A stretch of 64,000 bases of DNA from Glycomyces tritici (GTDB taxonomy: Bacteria; Actinomycetota; Actinomycetes; Mycobacteriales; Micromonosporaceae). This document shows positions 8,685 through 17,122 of the stretch, piece after piece. The notes beneath the pieces were generated by a model. The model ran no database searches, was not told the origin of the DNA, and saw only the letters and a list, made by a program, of their open reading frames with translations. Both the position numbers and the translations under genes were made by a program. Within the stretch, counting starts at the first letter, position 1. Each line of letters starts with the position of its first letter. The DNA lies in NCBI RefSeq assembly GCF_030403505.1, contig NZ_JAUEMJ010000001.1, positions 681,762 to 745,761 on the forward strand, read 5' to 3'.

Positions 8685-10364
8685 GACGTGCGGCACGATC
8701 ATCGGGCGGCGGCGGTAGGTGTCGTTGACCCACTTGCCGACCGTGCGCCGCAGGATCTGCTGGAGCTGGTGCGGGTCGGTGATGCCGTCCACGGCGGCGC
8801 GCTCCATGGCGTCGTCGATGAGCGGCAGGACGCCGTCGAAGGCCTTGGGGTCCTCGGAGAACCCGCGCGCGGAGACCGTGGGGCCGCCGACGATCTTGCC
8901 GTTCTCGGAGTCGATGACCACCGTGGCCGCGATGAAGCCGCCGTCGCCGAGCATCCGGCGCTCGCTGAGCACCGGCTCGCCGACGTCGCCCACGGAGAGG
9001 CCGTCCACATAGATCAGGTTGTTCGGGACGTTCCCGACGAGCCGCGCGCGGCCGTCGATCAGGTCGACGACGTCGCCGTTCTCGATGACGATGACCTGGT
9101 CGGCCGGGACCCCGGACTCGATGGCGAGGCGCGCGTGCGCCTGGAGGTGCCGGGCCTCGCCGTGGACCGGGATCATGTTGGAGGGCTTGACGACGTTGAG
9201 CACGTACAGCAGCTCGCCCGCGGGGGCGTGGCCGGAGACGTGGACCTTCGCGACGTCCTTGTGGATCACGGTGGCGCCGGTGCGCGCGAGGCGGTTGATG
9301 ACGCCGTACACGGCGGTCTCGTTGCCGGGCACGAGCGACGAGGCGAGGATGATCGTGTCGTCGGGCTCGACGGCGATGTGCCGGTGGTCGCCGGAGGCCA
9401 TGCGGCCCAGGGCGCTCATCGGCTCGCCCTGCGAACCGGTGGACATGTAGACGATCTCGTCGGCGGGCAGGCGCACGGCCTCGTCCATGCTGACGAGGAG
9501 GCCTTCGGGGACCTCCATGAGGCCGAGGTCGCGGGCGATCGCCATGTTGCGGACCATGGAGCGGCCGACGAAGGCGACCTTGCGGCCGTGCGCGTAGGCG
9601 GCGTCCAGGACCTGCTGCACGCGGTGCACGTGGCTGGCGAAGGAGGCGACGATGATGCGGCCCTTGACGTCCTCGAAGAGCCGGTCGAGCACGGGCCCGA
9701 TCTGGCGCTCGGAGGTCACGAAGCCGGGGATCTCGGCGTTCGTGGAGTCCGAGAGGAGCAGGTCGACGCCCTGGTCGCCGAGGCGGGCGAAGCCGGCGAG
9801 GTCGGTGATGCGGCCGTCGAGCGGGAGCTGGTCCATCTTGAAGTCGCCGGTGTGGAGCACCAGGCCGGCATCGGTGCGGATCGCGACGGCGAGCGCGTCC
9901 GGGATCGAGTGGTTGACGGCGAGGAACTCGCAGCCGAACGGCCCGAGCTGCAGCGTCTCGTTCTCGGCGACGACGATCCCGGCGGGCTTGATGCGGCGCT
10001 CGCGGAGTTTGGCCTCCACGAGGGCGACCGAGAACCTGGAGCCGACGACGGGGATGTCGTTCTTGTGCTCCAGGAGGTAGGGGATCGCGCCGATGTGGTC
10101 CTCGTGGCCGTGGGTGACGACGATGGCCTCGATGTCGTCGAGGCGGTCGAGGATCTGCGTGAAGTCCGGCAGGATCAGGTCGACGCCGGGCTGGTCGACG
10201 TCGGGGAAGAGCACCCCGCAGTCGACGATGAGCAGGCGCCCTTCGAACTCGAAGAGCGTCATGTTGCGTCCGATGGCGCCGAGTCCGCCGAGGGGGATGA
10301 CGCGCAGCGCCCCTTCGGGGAGGGCGCCCGGGGCGCCGAGGTTCTTGGGTCGTGTCAGGCCCAT
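8673..10364 (-). CDS. rnj: Ribonuclease J
   Basis: A 563-residue metallo-beta-lactamase/beta-CASP RNase with 5'-3' exonuclease and endonuclease activity in RNA decay and rRNA maturation. The metal motif is H85-G-H87-E-D89-H90, with the next ligands in VNHSIPDALA and LHTGDFKMD. The beta-CASP region (ASFASHVHRVQQVLDAA) and C-terminal SGHAPAGELLYVLN / PVHGEARHL follow. The start overlaps the dapA stop (TGATG), so the two are probably coupled. The thyX-dapA-rnj order is conserved in actinobacteria. The 3' end is embedded in a tandem repeat array. Confidence 0.95.
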   Translation of the reverse strand: MGLTRPKNLGAPGALPEGALRVIPLGGLGAIGRNMTLFEFEGRLLIVDCGVLFPDVDQPGVDLILPDFTQILDRLDDIEAIVVTHGHEDHIGAIPYLLEHKNDIPVVGSRFSVALVEAKLRERRIKPAGIVVAENETLQLGPFGCEFLAVNHSIPDALAVAIRTDAGLVLHTGDFKMDQLPLDGRITDLAGFARLGDQGVDLLLSDSTNAEIPGFVTSERQIGPVLDRLFEDVKGRIIVASFASHVHRVQQVLDAAYAHGRKVAFVGRSMVRNMAIARDLGLMEVPEGLLVSMDEAVRLPADEIVYMSTGSQGEPMSALGRMASGDHRHIAVEPDDTIILASSLVPGNETAVYGVINRLARTGATVIHKDVAKVHVSGHAPAGELLYVLNVVKPSNMIPVHGEARHLQAHARLAIESGVPADQVIVIENGDVVDLIDGRARLVGNVPNNLIYVDGLSVGDVGEPVLSERRMLGDGGFIAATVVIDSENGKIVGGPTVSARGFSEDPKAFDGVLPLIDDAMERAAVDGITDPHQLQQILRRTVGKWVNDTYRRRPMIVPHVLEV

Positions 10365-11257
10365 CAGGCCTCCTTCAGGTCGGCGAGGGCGGTGGCGATG
10401 TCGGCGGCGAGCGCGTCGTCCGCGGGCAGGAGCGGCAGGCGGGGTTCGCCGGCGGGCACGCCCTGGCCGGCGAGTCCGGCCTTGACGGCGATGACCCCGG
10501 GTCCCCGTCCCATGAGGGCGGTGACGGCGGGCAGGAGCCGGTCGTTGATCTCGGAGGCCTTGGCCGTGTCGCCGTCGTCGTAGGCGTCGAACATGGCGTT
10601 GAGGTGCTTGCCGATGAGGTGGGCGACGACGGAGACGATGCCGACCTGGCCGGTGGCGTAGGCGGCGAGGTTGAGTTCGTCGACGCCGCAGTAGAAGGCG
10701 AGGCCGGTGGCGGCGCGGACGCGCTGGGCCTTGGCGAGGTCGCCGGTGGCGTCCTTGACGCTGATGATCCGGGTGTGCTCGGCGAGGCGCTGGAAGGTCT
10801 CCTCTTCGATGCCGATGACCGAGCGCGGGGGGATGTCGTAGAGCATGACCGGCAGGTCGGCGGCGTCGGCGATGGCGGTGAAGTGGGCGACGACGCCGGC
10901 CTGGGTGGGCTTGTTGTAGTAGGGGGTGACGAGCAGGAGCCCGTGGGCGCCGGCCTTCTCGGCGTCCTGGGCGAGGCGCACGGAGTGGCGGGTGTCGTAG
11001 GTGGAGGCCCCGGCGATGATGTGGGCGCGGTCGCCGACGGCTTCGAGGACGGTCTCCAGGACCTGGGTCTTCTCGGCGTCGGTGGTCGTGGGGGATTCGC
11101 CGGTGGTGCCGTTGACGACCAGGCCCTCGCAGCCCTGCTCGTCGACGAGGTGGCGCGCGAGGGCGGCGGTGCCGGGGACGTCGAGTTCGCCCGAGGGCGT
11201 GAACGGCGTGATCATGGCCGCGAGTGTTCGCCCGAAGGGGCGCGTTGCGTTGCGCAT
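10364..11257 (-). CDS. dapA: 4-hydroxy-tetrahydrodipicolinate synthase
   Basis: A 297-residue TIM-barrel aldolase that condenses pyruvate with aspartate semialdehyde in the lysine/diaminopimelate pathway. Visible residues: substrate loop NGTTGES (49-55), Tyr140 in LYDIPPRS and Schiff-base Lys168 in SVKDATGD. Length is typical. The ATG at 11257 has only a weak ribosome site. Diaminopimelate is needed for peptidoglycan; dapB lies 5 kb away in the same orientation. The gene overlaps rnj by a TGATG junction. Confidence 0.95.
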   Translation of the reverse strand: MRNATRPFGRTLAAMITPFTPSGELDVPGTAALARHLVDEQGCEGLVVNGTTGESPTTTDAEKTQVLETVLEAVGDRAHIIAGASTYDTRHSVRLAQDAEKAGAHGLLLVTPYYNKPTQAGVVAHFTAIADAADLPVMLYDIPPRSVIGIEEETFQRLAEHTRIISVKDATGDLAKAQRVRAATGLAFYCGVDELNLAAYATGQVGIVSVVAHLIGKHLNAMFDAYDDGDTAKASEINDRLLPAVTALMGRGPGVIAVKAGLAGQGVPAGEPRLPLLPADDALAADIATALADLKEA

Positions 11258-11448
11258 GTTGCTTTCACCAATGCTTGGTCCGGCGGCCGGGGCGCCTGCG
11301 CCCGGCCGCTCGCTGCGTTTGTAACTGTCTCAAGTTTTTTCGCCGCGCCACCTTGAAACGGCGCTCATGGGGCCTTGCGGGCCTGTGGTCGGCCCGCTCG
11401 GCGGTCCTTGCGAGCGTTGCCCGGTGGTGCGTGAAGTTGCCCGCGGCT

Positions 11449-12201
11449 CTAGCCCTCGGTGACGTAGGGGCTGGAGGCGACCTCGGTGCCGTCGTCGAGC
11501 TTCGTGATCTGGAAGTCGGCGAAGACGTTGGCGGCCTTCTCTTTGAGCTGCTTGAGGCATTCGATGGCCAGCGCCCGGATCTCGACGTCGGCGTGCTCGG
11601 AGGCGCGCATGGCGATGAAGTGCCGCCAGGCGCGGTAGTTGCCGGTCACGACGATGCGGGTCTCGGTGGCGTTGGGGAGTACTGAACGCGCCGCTTGGCG
11701 CGCTTGCTTTCGGCGCAGCGTGGGGTTGGCGACGTCGGCGAACTGCTTCTCGAGTCCTTCGAGGAGGTCGTTGTAGGCGCTCTGGGCGGCTTCGGCCGCG
11801 GCGAGGAAGCGCTGGTGCAGTTCGGGGTCGTTCGCGATGGCGTCGGGTTCGACCATGGCGGCGTCGCGTTCGGGGACGTAGCGCTGGGAGAGCTGGGAGT
11901 ACGAGAAGTGGCGGTGGCGGATCAGCTCGTGCGTCAGGGAGCGGGAGATGCCGCTGAGGTAGAAGCTGACGGTGCCGTGCTCGAGGACCGAGAGGTGGCC
12001 GACCTGGAGGATGTGCTCGAGGTATCCGGCGTTCGTGGCGGTCTTGGGGTTGGGCTTCTTCCAGGACTGGTAGCAGGCGCGTCCGGCGAATTCGGCGAGG
12101 GCTTGGCCGCCGTCGGCGTCCGTCTCCCAGGGGACGTCGGCCGGGGACTCGAAGTGCGTCCAGGCGATGAGTTGGACGTCCATCGGTACGATTTCGGGCA
12201 T
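11449..12201 (-). CDS. thyX: Flavin-dependent thymidylate synthase ThyX
   Basis: A 250-residue enzyme that makes dTMP from dUMP using methylenetetrahydrofolate and reduced FAD. The ThyX signature RHR-x7-S is at R95-S105 ([11 protein letters not shown]), followed by QRYVPE. The C-terminal [18 protein letters not shown] is also characteristic. The ATG at 12201 has a strong GAGGGGGAG ribosome site. It precedes dapA by 190 bp, and that spacer shows no gene. No thyA is visible in the window. Confidence 0.96.
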   Translation of the reverse strand: MPEIVPMDVQLIAWTHFESPADVPWETDADGGQALAEFAGRACYQSWKKPNPKTATNAGYLEHILQVGHLSVLEHGTVSFYLSGISRSLTHELIRHRHFSYSQLSQRYVPERDAAMVEPDAIANDPELHQRFLAAAEAAQSAYNDLLEGLEKQFADVANPTLRRKQARQAARSVLPNATETRIVVTGNYRAWRHFIAMRASEHADVEIRALAIECLKQLKEKAANVFADFQITKLDDGTEVASSPYVTEG

Positions 12202-12361
12202 CCCCGCTCCCCCTCGTTTCGTGTTCGGTGCCTGTTATTGCTGGTTCTCGACTCCCTGAGGGTACTCGGCTGCGGAGTGTGGTCCGGCACGCGCCCGGCT
12301 TCGGGGGGTGTCGGGTCGGTGTGCGGGTGGGGGTGGTGGTTCGGATCGCACTGTCTGGTTC

Positions 12362-12407
12362 TATGACGCCGCTTGACAGACGTCAGAAATGATGTCACCA
12401 TGGTGTC
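12362..12407 (+). promoter_or_regulatory. Candidate autoregulatory operator/promoter of the RHH gene
   Basis: The 46 bp before the ATG at 12408 contain TATGAC (12362-12367, possible -10), TTGACA (12373-12378), the inverted repeat TGACAGACGTCA, and three GTCA-ending repeats (GACGTCA, GATGTCA, GGTGTCA), plus the palindrome CACCATGGTG. There is no Shine-Dalgarno sequence. Ribbon-helix-helix proteins usually bind short repeats at their own promoter, so this array is a plausible operator (inference). Confidence 0.4.
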
Positions 12408-12899
12408 ATGGACTTGACGCCGTATATCGAATCGCTCCGCCGGAGCCTCACCGCTGCCGCCGCGCCCGGTGGCGAGGAAGCCGCGCGGACCGCTGAACTG
12501 CTGTCCGAGGCGCTCGACGCGGGGGCTCGCCTGGCGCTCATGGAAGCCCTTTCGGAGGCCGCCGCCGAGATCACCGCGGGCCTCGACCAGGCCGGTTCCT
12601 CGGCCTCGGTCGACCTGCGCGTGCGCGGCCGCGAAGTGGACCTGCGGGTGAGCGGCGGCGAGACCGCCGAGATCGCGCCGCCTCCGGCCCCGCCGGTGGA
12701 CGACGACGTCGCCCGCATCACATTGCGTCTTCCCGAGTCGCTGAAGGAGGACGTCGAGAAGGCGGCCTCCTCGGACGGCGCCTCGGTCAACGCCTGGCTG
12801 GTGCGCGCGATCAACAACGCCGTCCACATCTCGCGCACTTCGGGCCAGCCCGCCGGCGCGAAGTACAGCCAGCGCATCACCGGCTACGCCAGGGCTTAG
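12408..12899 (+). CDS. Ribbon-helix-helix protein, HicB/Arc-like C-terminal domain
   Basis: A 163-residue protein. The last 60 residues match a ribbon-helix-helix DNA-binding fold: a strand ITLRLPESLKEDVEKAA followed by two helices (VNAWLVRAINNAV). The N-terminal 100 residues are helical and acidic with a beta-like stretch ASVDLRVRGREVDLRVSGGE, then a proline hinge. It is followed 11 bp later by a DUF4097-type protein and was probably transcribed with it. No toxin gene is adjacent, so this is more likely a repressor than an antitoxin. The repeats just upstream may be its own operator. Confidence 0.75.
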   Translation: MDLTPYIESLRRSLTAAAAPGGEEAARTAELLSEALDAGARLALMEALSEAAAEITAGLDQAGSSASVDLRVRGREVDLRVSGGETAEIAPPPAPPVDDDVARITLRLPESLKEDVEKAASSDGASVNAWLVRAINNAVHISRTSGQPAGAKYSQRITGYARA

Positions 12900-12910
12900 G
12901 AGCACCGAGC

Positions 12911-13732
12911 ATGAACGAGTACACCGAATTCACCCATGACGGGCCGATCACGGCGGCGATCACCCTCGCCGACGGCTCGGTCACCGTCACCTCCCACGAG
13001 CTCGACACGGTGCTCGTGGAGGTCAAGCCCGCGCAGCGCCGCACCGAGGGGGACGCCGACGCCGCCGACCTGGCGCGCGTCGAGTTCGAGAACGGGCACC
13101 TGCGCGTCGTGGCCCCCGAGAAGGCGCAGAACTGGTTCTTCCGCAAGGAGATCGGCGTGCACCTCTCGGTGAAGGTGCCGGTCCGCTCGGAGATCTCGGT
13201 CAAGACGACGTCGGCGCCGATCAGCCTGCACGGCAAGCTCGGCGCGGTCTCGATCAACACGGTCGCCGGGTCGGCGACCGTGGAGAACGCGACCAGCGTC
13301 CGCGCGAACACCGTCTCGGGTTCGATCAGCGTCATCGACGCGGTCGAGGACTTCCGGGCGAACACCGCTTCGGGCCAGGTGCGGGCCGACCACGTCGGCG
13401 GGGACTTCTCCGCGAAGACGGTGGCCGGTTCGATCACGGCCGAGCGGCTCGACTCGAACGCGAACGTGAACACGCTCTCGGGCGGGATCGAGCTGAGCGC
13501 GCTCCGCTCCGGTTCGGTCAAGGCGAACACGGTCTCGGGCCGGATCAGCCTCGGCGTGATCCCCGGGACGGACATCTGGGTCGACCTGGACGCCAAGGCG
13601 GGCTCGGTCACCTCCGAGCTGGCCACGGGCGACACCTCGCCGGCCCCGTCGAGCACGGGCACGAGCCTCGAAGTGCGGGCCCGCTCGGTCTCGGGCGACA
13701 TCTACCTGCACCGCGCGAGCGCCTACGCGTAA
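12911..13732 (+). CDS. DUF4097-type beta-helix repeat protein
   Basis: A 273-residue protein with no signal peptide or membrane segment. It contains short repeats typical of the DUF4097 putative-adhesin family: VNTVSG/ANTVSGS/KTVAGS units about 20-25 residues apart (residues 110-210), predicted to stack as a right-handed beta solenoid. The first 90 residues form a separate beta-rich cap. Function is unknown. A ribosome site AGGAGC precedes the ATG, and the 11-bp gap to the RHH gene suggests an operon. In actinobacteria this pair is often found together, which I recall as a family pattern, not something tested here. Confidence 0.8.
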   Translation: MNEYTEFTHDGPITAAITLADGSVTVTSHELDTVLVEVKPAQRRTEGDADAADLARVEFENGHLRVVAPEKAQNWFFRKEIGVHLSVKVPVRSEISVKTTSAPISLHGKLGAVSINTVAGSATVENATSVRANTVSGSISVIDAVEDFRANTASGQVRADHVGGDFSAKTVAGSITAERLDSNANVNTLSGGIELSALRSGSVKANTVSGRISLGVIPGTDIWVDLDAKAGSVTSELATGDTSPAPSSTGTSLEVRARSVSGDIYLHRASAYA

Positions 13733-13756
13733 CAGCTGCAATCCGACACCCACATG

Positions 13757-13784
13757 AGGCCCGGCCGCTCGCGCGGCCGGGCCT
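13757..13784. terminator. Bidirectional terminator between DUF4097 and DUF2752 genes
   Basis: A 12-bp perfect stem AGGCCCGGCCGC with loop TCGC, followed by TTTCT on the plus strand. It begins 25 nt after the DUF4097 stop and lies immediately beside the stop of the convergent gene. Confidence 0.8.
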
Positions 13785-13787
13785 TTC

Positions 13788-14297
13788 TCATACGTAGAAG
13801 AAGCTGAACGGCTCCCACGGCAGGTTGCGGGCGATGAAGAAGACGCCCCAGACGATGAGGAACGCGGTGAGGGCGTTCGGGGTGAGGTGGAAGGTCGGGA
13901 GCCGCCAGGTGCGGCGCGGGGCGAGGCGCGGCAGGGCCCAGGCGAGGTACATCCAGACGATGAACGGGGCGGCGAAGACGGCCATGAGGTGGTGGCGCGC
14001 GGCCTCGGGCAGGTTGAGGGTGACGAGGTAGTAGAACGCGCGGGTGCCGCCGCAGCCGGGGCAGTCGAAGCCCGTGGCGATCTTGAACAGGCAGGTGCTG
14101 GGGCCGGTGTTGTCGGTCGGGTCCGTGACGACGATCCCGGCCGCGGCGGCCGAGAAGCAGCCGAGGATCGCGAGCGGCGCGAACGCGGGGTGCCCGAGCA
14201 CGCCGGCGACCCAGCGCTGCACCGGGTTGCCGCGCTTGGATTCGGGCGGGCCCTGACCGGGCTCTGACGCCAGCGTGGCCTCATCGACTGCGCACAC
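13788..14297 (-). CDS. DUF2752 membrane protein
   Basis: A 169-residue membrane protein with the DUF2752 hallmark CPGCGGTRA (residues 79-87), preceded by TCLFKIATGFD. About four hydrophobic segments are seen: FAPLAILGCFSAAAAGIVV; AFYYLVTLN; HLMAVFAAPFIVWMYLAWAL; ALTAFLIVWGVFFIA. Function is not known. The two cysteines could bind metal or form a disulfide. The GTG at 14297 is chosen over an out-of-frame ATG at 14299 because GGAGGAGG precedes it. It stands alone, convergent with the DUF4097 gene. Confidence 0.82.
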   Translation of the reverse strand: MCAVDEATLASEPGQGPPESKRGNPVQRWVAGVLGHPAFAPLAILGCFSAAAAGIVVTDPTDNTGPSTCLFKIATGFDCPGCGGTRAFYYLVTLNLPEAARHHLMAVFAAPFIVWMYLAWALPRLAPRRTWRLPTFHLTPNALTAFLIVWGVFFIARNLPWEPFSFFYV

Positions 14298-14350
14298 ATC
14301 GCCTCCTCCCCGACAGCCTAACGGGAACGGGTGAGCGGGTCGGGTTCGGC

Positions 14351-14518
14351 GGGCACGGCGGGAGGGGATCGGGGCCCGTTCCTCGGGGTTCCCGGACGCC
14401 CCCCGATCGATGGCTCGCAGGCGTCACCTGGATCGGGCGGCATGCGGGCAGCGCATCGCGCTCACGTCGGTTTCTCGGGCACGGCCGGAGGGACCGGGGC
14501 TCGTTTTCAGGGCCCCCG
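14351..14518. repeat. Imperfect direct repeat in the 14.3-14.6 kb spacer
   Basis: Segment 14351-14394 (GGGCACGGCGGGAGGGGATC, then GGGGCCCGTT) resembles segment 14477-14518 (GGGCACGGCCGGAGGGACCG, then GGGCTCGTTT). The spacer between the divergent genes (14298-14609) otherwise shows no gene. The repeat may be an old duplication; its role is unknown. Confidence 0.4.
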
Positions 14519-14597
14519 AAAACAGGATGGCGTACGGGTACGACATTCCGCTCCTCCCGAGTCGGTCGAAACCGCCGAAGCGGCGCTTTTCCGGGCC

Positions 14598-14603
14598 TAG
14601 GCT
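14598..14603 (+). promoter_or_regulatory. Putative leaderless -10 box (TAGGCT)
   Basis: TAGGCT ends 6 nt before the ATG at 14610, and the intervening CAGGTC offers no good Shine-Dalgarno sequence. The hexamer and spacing are identical to those before the lipoprotein gene at 3079. Confidence 0.5.
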
Positions 14604-14609
14604 CAGGTC

Positions 14610-15296
14610 ATGCTGGGTCTGCAAACTCGCCGTGCGCTCGCCGTCGCCGCCGCGCTCGGGCTGCTCGTCGCTACCTCCGGGTGCCTCCGGCTCGACCTCG
14701 GCCTCCAGGTCCGCCCCGACGACACCGTGGGCGGCGAGTTCACCGCCGCCTGGAGCGACGAGTTCGTCGCCCAGGCCGCCGACGAGGGCCTGGACCAGGC
14801 GCAGCTCGACGCGTTCCTCGACGCCCTCCTCGACGGCGTGCCCGGCACCGAGCGCACCCCGTACGACGAGGACGGCTACAGCGGCTACACCGCGACCTTC
14901 ACCGACCGCCCGCTCGCCGACTTCGCGGAGTTCGGCGGCGACGACTGGGGCTACCTCCGCCTCGACCACACCGGCCGCGAATACGGCCTCGAGGGCCACT
15001 GGGACCTGCGCGCCGCCGGGTTCCTCGACCCGACCGCGTTCGAGGACGCCGAGATCCTCCTCAGCGTCGACTTCCCCGCCCGCGTCACCGAGCACAACGG
15101 CACCCTCGATGGCCGCACCGTCACCTGGACCATGACCCCCGGCGAGGAGTACGACCTCAACGCCACCGCCGTCGCGAACGACGGCGTCGCGTTCCTCATA
15201 GCGGGCATCGTGTTCCTGCTGGTCGTCTGCGGGCTGCTGTGGCTGTGGCAGTGGACGCGTTTGCGCCGCTTCTCCGTCGGCAACCCGTCTGCGTGA
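14610..15296 (+). CDS. LppM-like lipoprotein with C-terminal membrane anchor
   Basis: A 228-residue protein. The signal sequence RALAVAAALGLLVATSGC gives a lipobox TSGC (C24). The mature part begins LRLDLGLQVRPDDTVGGEF, the usual opening of the LppM family, where dominant strands precede an acidic helix. A second membrane segment FLIAGIVFLLVVCGLLWLW is followed by a short basic tail (TRLRRFSVGNPSA). LppM of M. tuberculosis affects phagosome trafficking; a role in a free-living actinomycete is not known. It is a single gene with a leaderless-type promoter. Confidence 0.7.
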   Translation: MLGLQTRRALAVAAALGLLVATSGCLRLDLGLQVRPDDTVGGEFTAAWSDEFVAQAADEGLDQAQLDAFLDALLDGVPGTERTPYDEDGYSGYTATFTDRPLADFAEFGGDDWGYLRLDHTGREYGLEGHWDLRAAGFLDPTAFEDAEILLSVDFPARVTEHNGTLDGRTVTWTMTPGEEYDLNATAVANDGVAFLIAGIVFLLVVCGLLWLWQWTRLRRFSVGNPSA

Positions 15297-15372
15297 GCCG
15301 TTAGCTCCAGCACAAACCGTAGCCGTGTTCCACACGGCCCGTATTCTGGTGAGCCTGTCGGCATAACGGATC

Positions 15373-15378
15373 TATAAC
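15373..15378 (+). promoter_or_regulatory. Possible -10 box TATAAC
   Basis: TATAAC lies 17 nt before the GTG at 15396. It is followed by the ribosome site GGGGAGGG. No clear -35 box is seen. Confidence 0.35.
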
Positions 15379-15395
15379 ACCAGCGGGGAGGGTCG

Positions 15396-16268
15396 GTGAC
15401 TCAGTACGAGTCGAAGAGCAAGGGGCACAAGCAACACGACCCCAGCATGGAACTGAGCATCGGGCAGGTCCTCGCCGCCGCGGGCGCCACCGTCCTCGGC
15501 GCAGTCCTCGCCAAACTCCTCGGCCTCTGGGGCACCCTCGCCGGCACCGCGGTCTTGAGCGTCTGCTCCTCCATCGGCGCCGTCCTCATCCTCCGGGCCA
15601 TGCGCCGCACCGGCGAGAAGATCAAATCGCAGATCACCGCACTCGCACCGGTCGCCAGGGGCAAGGTCACGGCCGCGACCGTGGAGATGGGCGCCGAGAA
15701 GGTCACGGCCACCGCGAAGCTCCCCGGCACCGAACAGCCCGGGGACGAGACGGCCGTTCTCGCCGGCCGGCCCGGCGACGCCGGCACGGCCGATGCCACC
15801 GGCTCCGTCGGCGCGGCCGACACCGACGTCATCGTGATCCCGGCCGAACCGGCGCCCGAGGGCCACCTCACGAAGACCCAGTCGAACAAGCGGGCCCTCG
15901 TCGCCATCCTCATCTCCAGCGTCCTCGTCTTCGCCCTCACCGTCGGCGCCCTCTACGTCCTCGGCGCCCTGACCGGCGAGCCCGACCGGTTCATCACCAA
16001 CAACCCGCAGGTGACCATCACCGAGACCCACATCGAGAGCGACGCCCCCGTGAGCCCGACGACCTCCGAGGCGCCCACCGAATCCGGGTCCCCGAGCGAG
16101 ACGCCCACCTCCGAGGCGCCCTCGTCGAGCACCTCCCCCAGCGAGTCCGCGACCACCGAGTCGCCGAGCGCGCCCACCACGCCCGACACCGGGTCCGGCG
16201 GCTCCGAGGCGACCCCCAGCCCGACACCGCAGGACGACACCGTCAGCGAAAGCCCCGCCATCGAGTAG
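15396..16268 (+). CDS. Membrane protein with Ser/Thr/Pro-rich extracellular tail
   Basis: A 290-residue protein from a GTG with ribosome site GGGGAGGG. After a polar N terminus there are two hydrophobic segments near residues 22-68 (VLAAAGATVLGAVLAKLLGL; LAGTAVLSVCSSIGAVLIL). A charged linker follows, then a third segment near 170-195 (LVAILISSVLVFALTVGALY). The last 80 residues are almost entirely S, T, P and E (SETPTSEAPSSSTSPSESAT). Such tails are typical cell-wall-spanning or O-glycosylated stalks in actinobacteria. No enzymatic domain is seen. A terminator follows 15 nt after the stop. Confidence 0.72.
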   Translation: MTQYESKSKGHKQHDPSMELSIGQVLAAAGATVLGAVLAKLLGLWGTLAGTAVLSVCSSIGAVLILRAMRRTGEKIKSQITALAPVARGKVTAATVEMGAEKVTATAKLPGTEQPGDETAVLAGRPGDAGTADATGSVGAADTDVIVIPAEPAPEGHLTKTQSNKRALVAILISSVLVFALTVGALYVLGALTGEPDRFITNNPQVTITETHIESDAPVSPTTSEAPTESGSPSETPTSEAPSSSTSPSESATTESPSAPTTPDTGSGGSEATPSPTPQDDTVSESPAIE

Positions 16269-16282
16269 CGGAGGCAACGAAC

Positions 16283-16308
16283 AAGGGCCCGCCTTCCGGC
16301 GGGCCCTT
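16283..16308. terminator. Terminator after the Ser/Thr/Pro-tail protein
   Basis: An 11-bp stem AAGGGCCCGCC with loop TTCC, followed by T residues. It lies between this gene and convergent dapB. Confidence 0.75.
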
Positions 16309-16320
16309 TCGTATTCGTCG

Positions 16321-16387
16321 CTCTGGTGCTCAAACGGCTCTGGTGTTCAAGCAGCTCTGGTCTTGATGAGCTCTGGTTCTGCTGAGT
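16321..16387. repeat. Degenerate ~17-bp tandem repeats abutting the dapB stop codon
   Basis: Four units beginning GCTCTGGT (16320, 16337, 16354 and 16370 approximately) with variable tails (GCTCAAACG, GTTCAAGCA, CTTGATGA, TCTGCTGA) run up to the dapB stop at 16388. The arrangement resembles the 32-bp array at the rnj 3' end, although the unit sequences differ. Confidence 0.6.
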
Positions 16388-17122
16388 TCAGTCGAGCAGG
16401 TCGTCGAGACCCACCGTCAGACCCGGTCGCTTCACGACCTCGCGCACCGCCAGCAGCACGCCCGGCATGAACGAGGCCCGGTCGAGCGAGTCGTGGCTGA
16501 TCGCGAACCGCTCACCGGGGCCGCCGAAGCGCACCTCCTGGCTCGCCACGTACCCCGCCGAGCGGACCGCGTGGATCCGCACCCCTTCGACCTCAGCGCC
16601 GCGCGCACCCTGCGGGTCCGTCTCCGTCGCGTCCGGCATGTCCGGCAGCTCGGCCTCGGCGCGGGCAGCCGCGATCACGCGCGCGGTGTGCACGGCCGTG
16701 CCCGAAGGCGCGTCGACCTTGCGCGGGTGGTGCGACTCGATGATCTCCGCCGAGTCGAAGTGCTTGGCGGCCTTCGCAGCGAACTGCATCATCAAGACCG
16801 CGCCGATCCCGAAGTTCGGGGCGATCACGGAACCGACCTCGGGGTCCGCCGCGATGATCTCGCGGGCGGCCTCCAAGCGCTTCGCGTCGAAGCCCGACAC
16901 GCCGACCACGGTGTGGATGCCGTGCTCGACGCACCACTCCAGATTGCCCATCACGACGTCGGGCAGCGTGAAGTCCACGACCACGTCGACGCCCGCGAGC
17001 GCGTCCAGCGACTCGTCCCGGTCCACGGTCGCCGCCAACTCCATGTCCTCGGCGGCGTCGACCGCCTCGCACACGGCCTTGCCCATGCGTCCGTGCGCGC
17101 CGAGCACACCCACCTTGATCAT
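16388..17122 (-). CDS. dapB: 4-hydroxy-tetrahydrodipicolinate reductase
   Basis: A 244-residue NAD(P)H enzyme that follows DapA in diaminopimelate/lysine synthesis. The nucleotide-binding motif is GAHGRMG (8-14). The DapB signature is ESHHPRKVDAPSGTA, with catalytic H131 and Lys135. The ATG overlaps the stop of the M16 peptidase gene by 4 nt (ATGA), so translation is likely coupled. Length is typical. Degenerate tandem repeats lie directly after the stop. Confidence 0.95.
   Translation of the reverse strand: MIKVGVLGAHGRMGKAVCEAVDAAEDMELAATVDRDESLDALAGVDVVVDFTLPDVVMGNLEWCVEHGIHTVVGVSGFDAKRLEAAREIIAADPEVGSVIAPNFGIGAVLMMQFAAKAAKHFDSAEIIESHHPRKVDAPSGTAVHTARVIAAARAEAELPDMPDATETDPQGARGAEVEGVRIHAVRSAGYVASQEVRFGGPGERFAISHDSLDRASFMPGVLLAVREVVKRPGLTVGLDDLLD

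Noticed and set aside
8112..10583. An 823-codon plus-strand open frame over rnj
   Set aside because: Composition is of an antisense frame (runs of VGD/VDH), and RNase J on the other strand has all its motifs.
12408..13732. Toxin-antitoxin pair
   Set aside because: The RHH protein resembles an antitoxin, but its partner is a beta-solenoid DUF4097-type protein with no toxin feature.
14331..14600. Possible 89-codon gene in the 14.3-14.6 kb spacer
   Set aside because: Low-complexity Gly/Arg sequence with an imperfect direct repeat, no ribosome site; the spacer is better read as non-coding.
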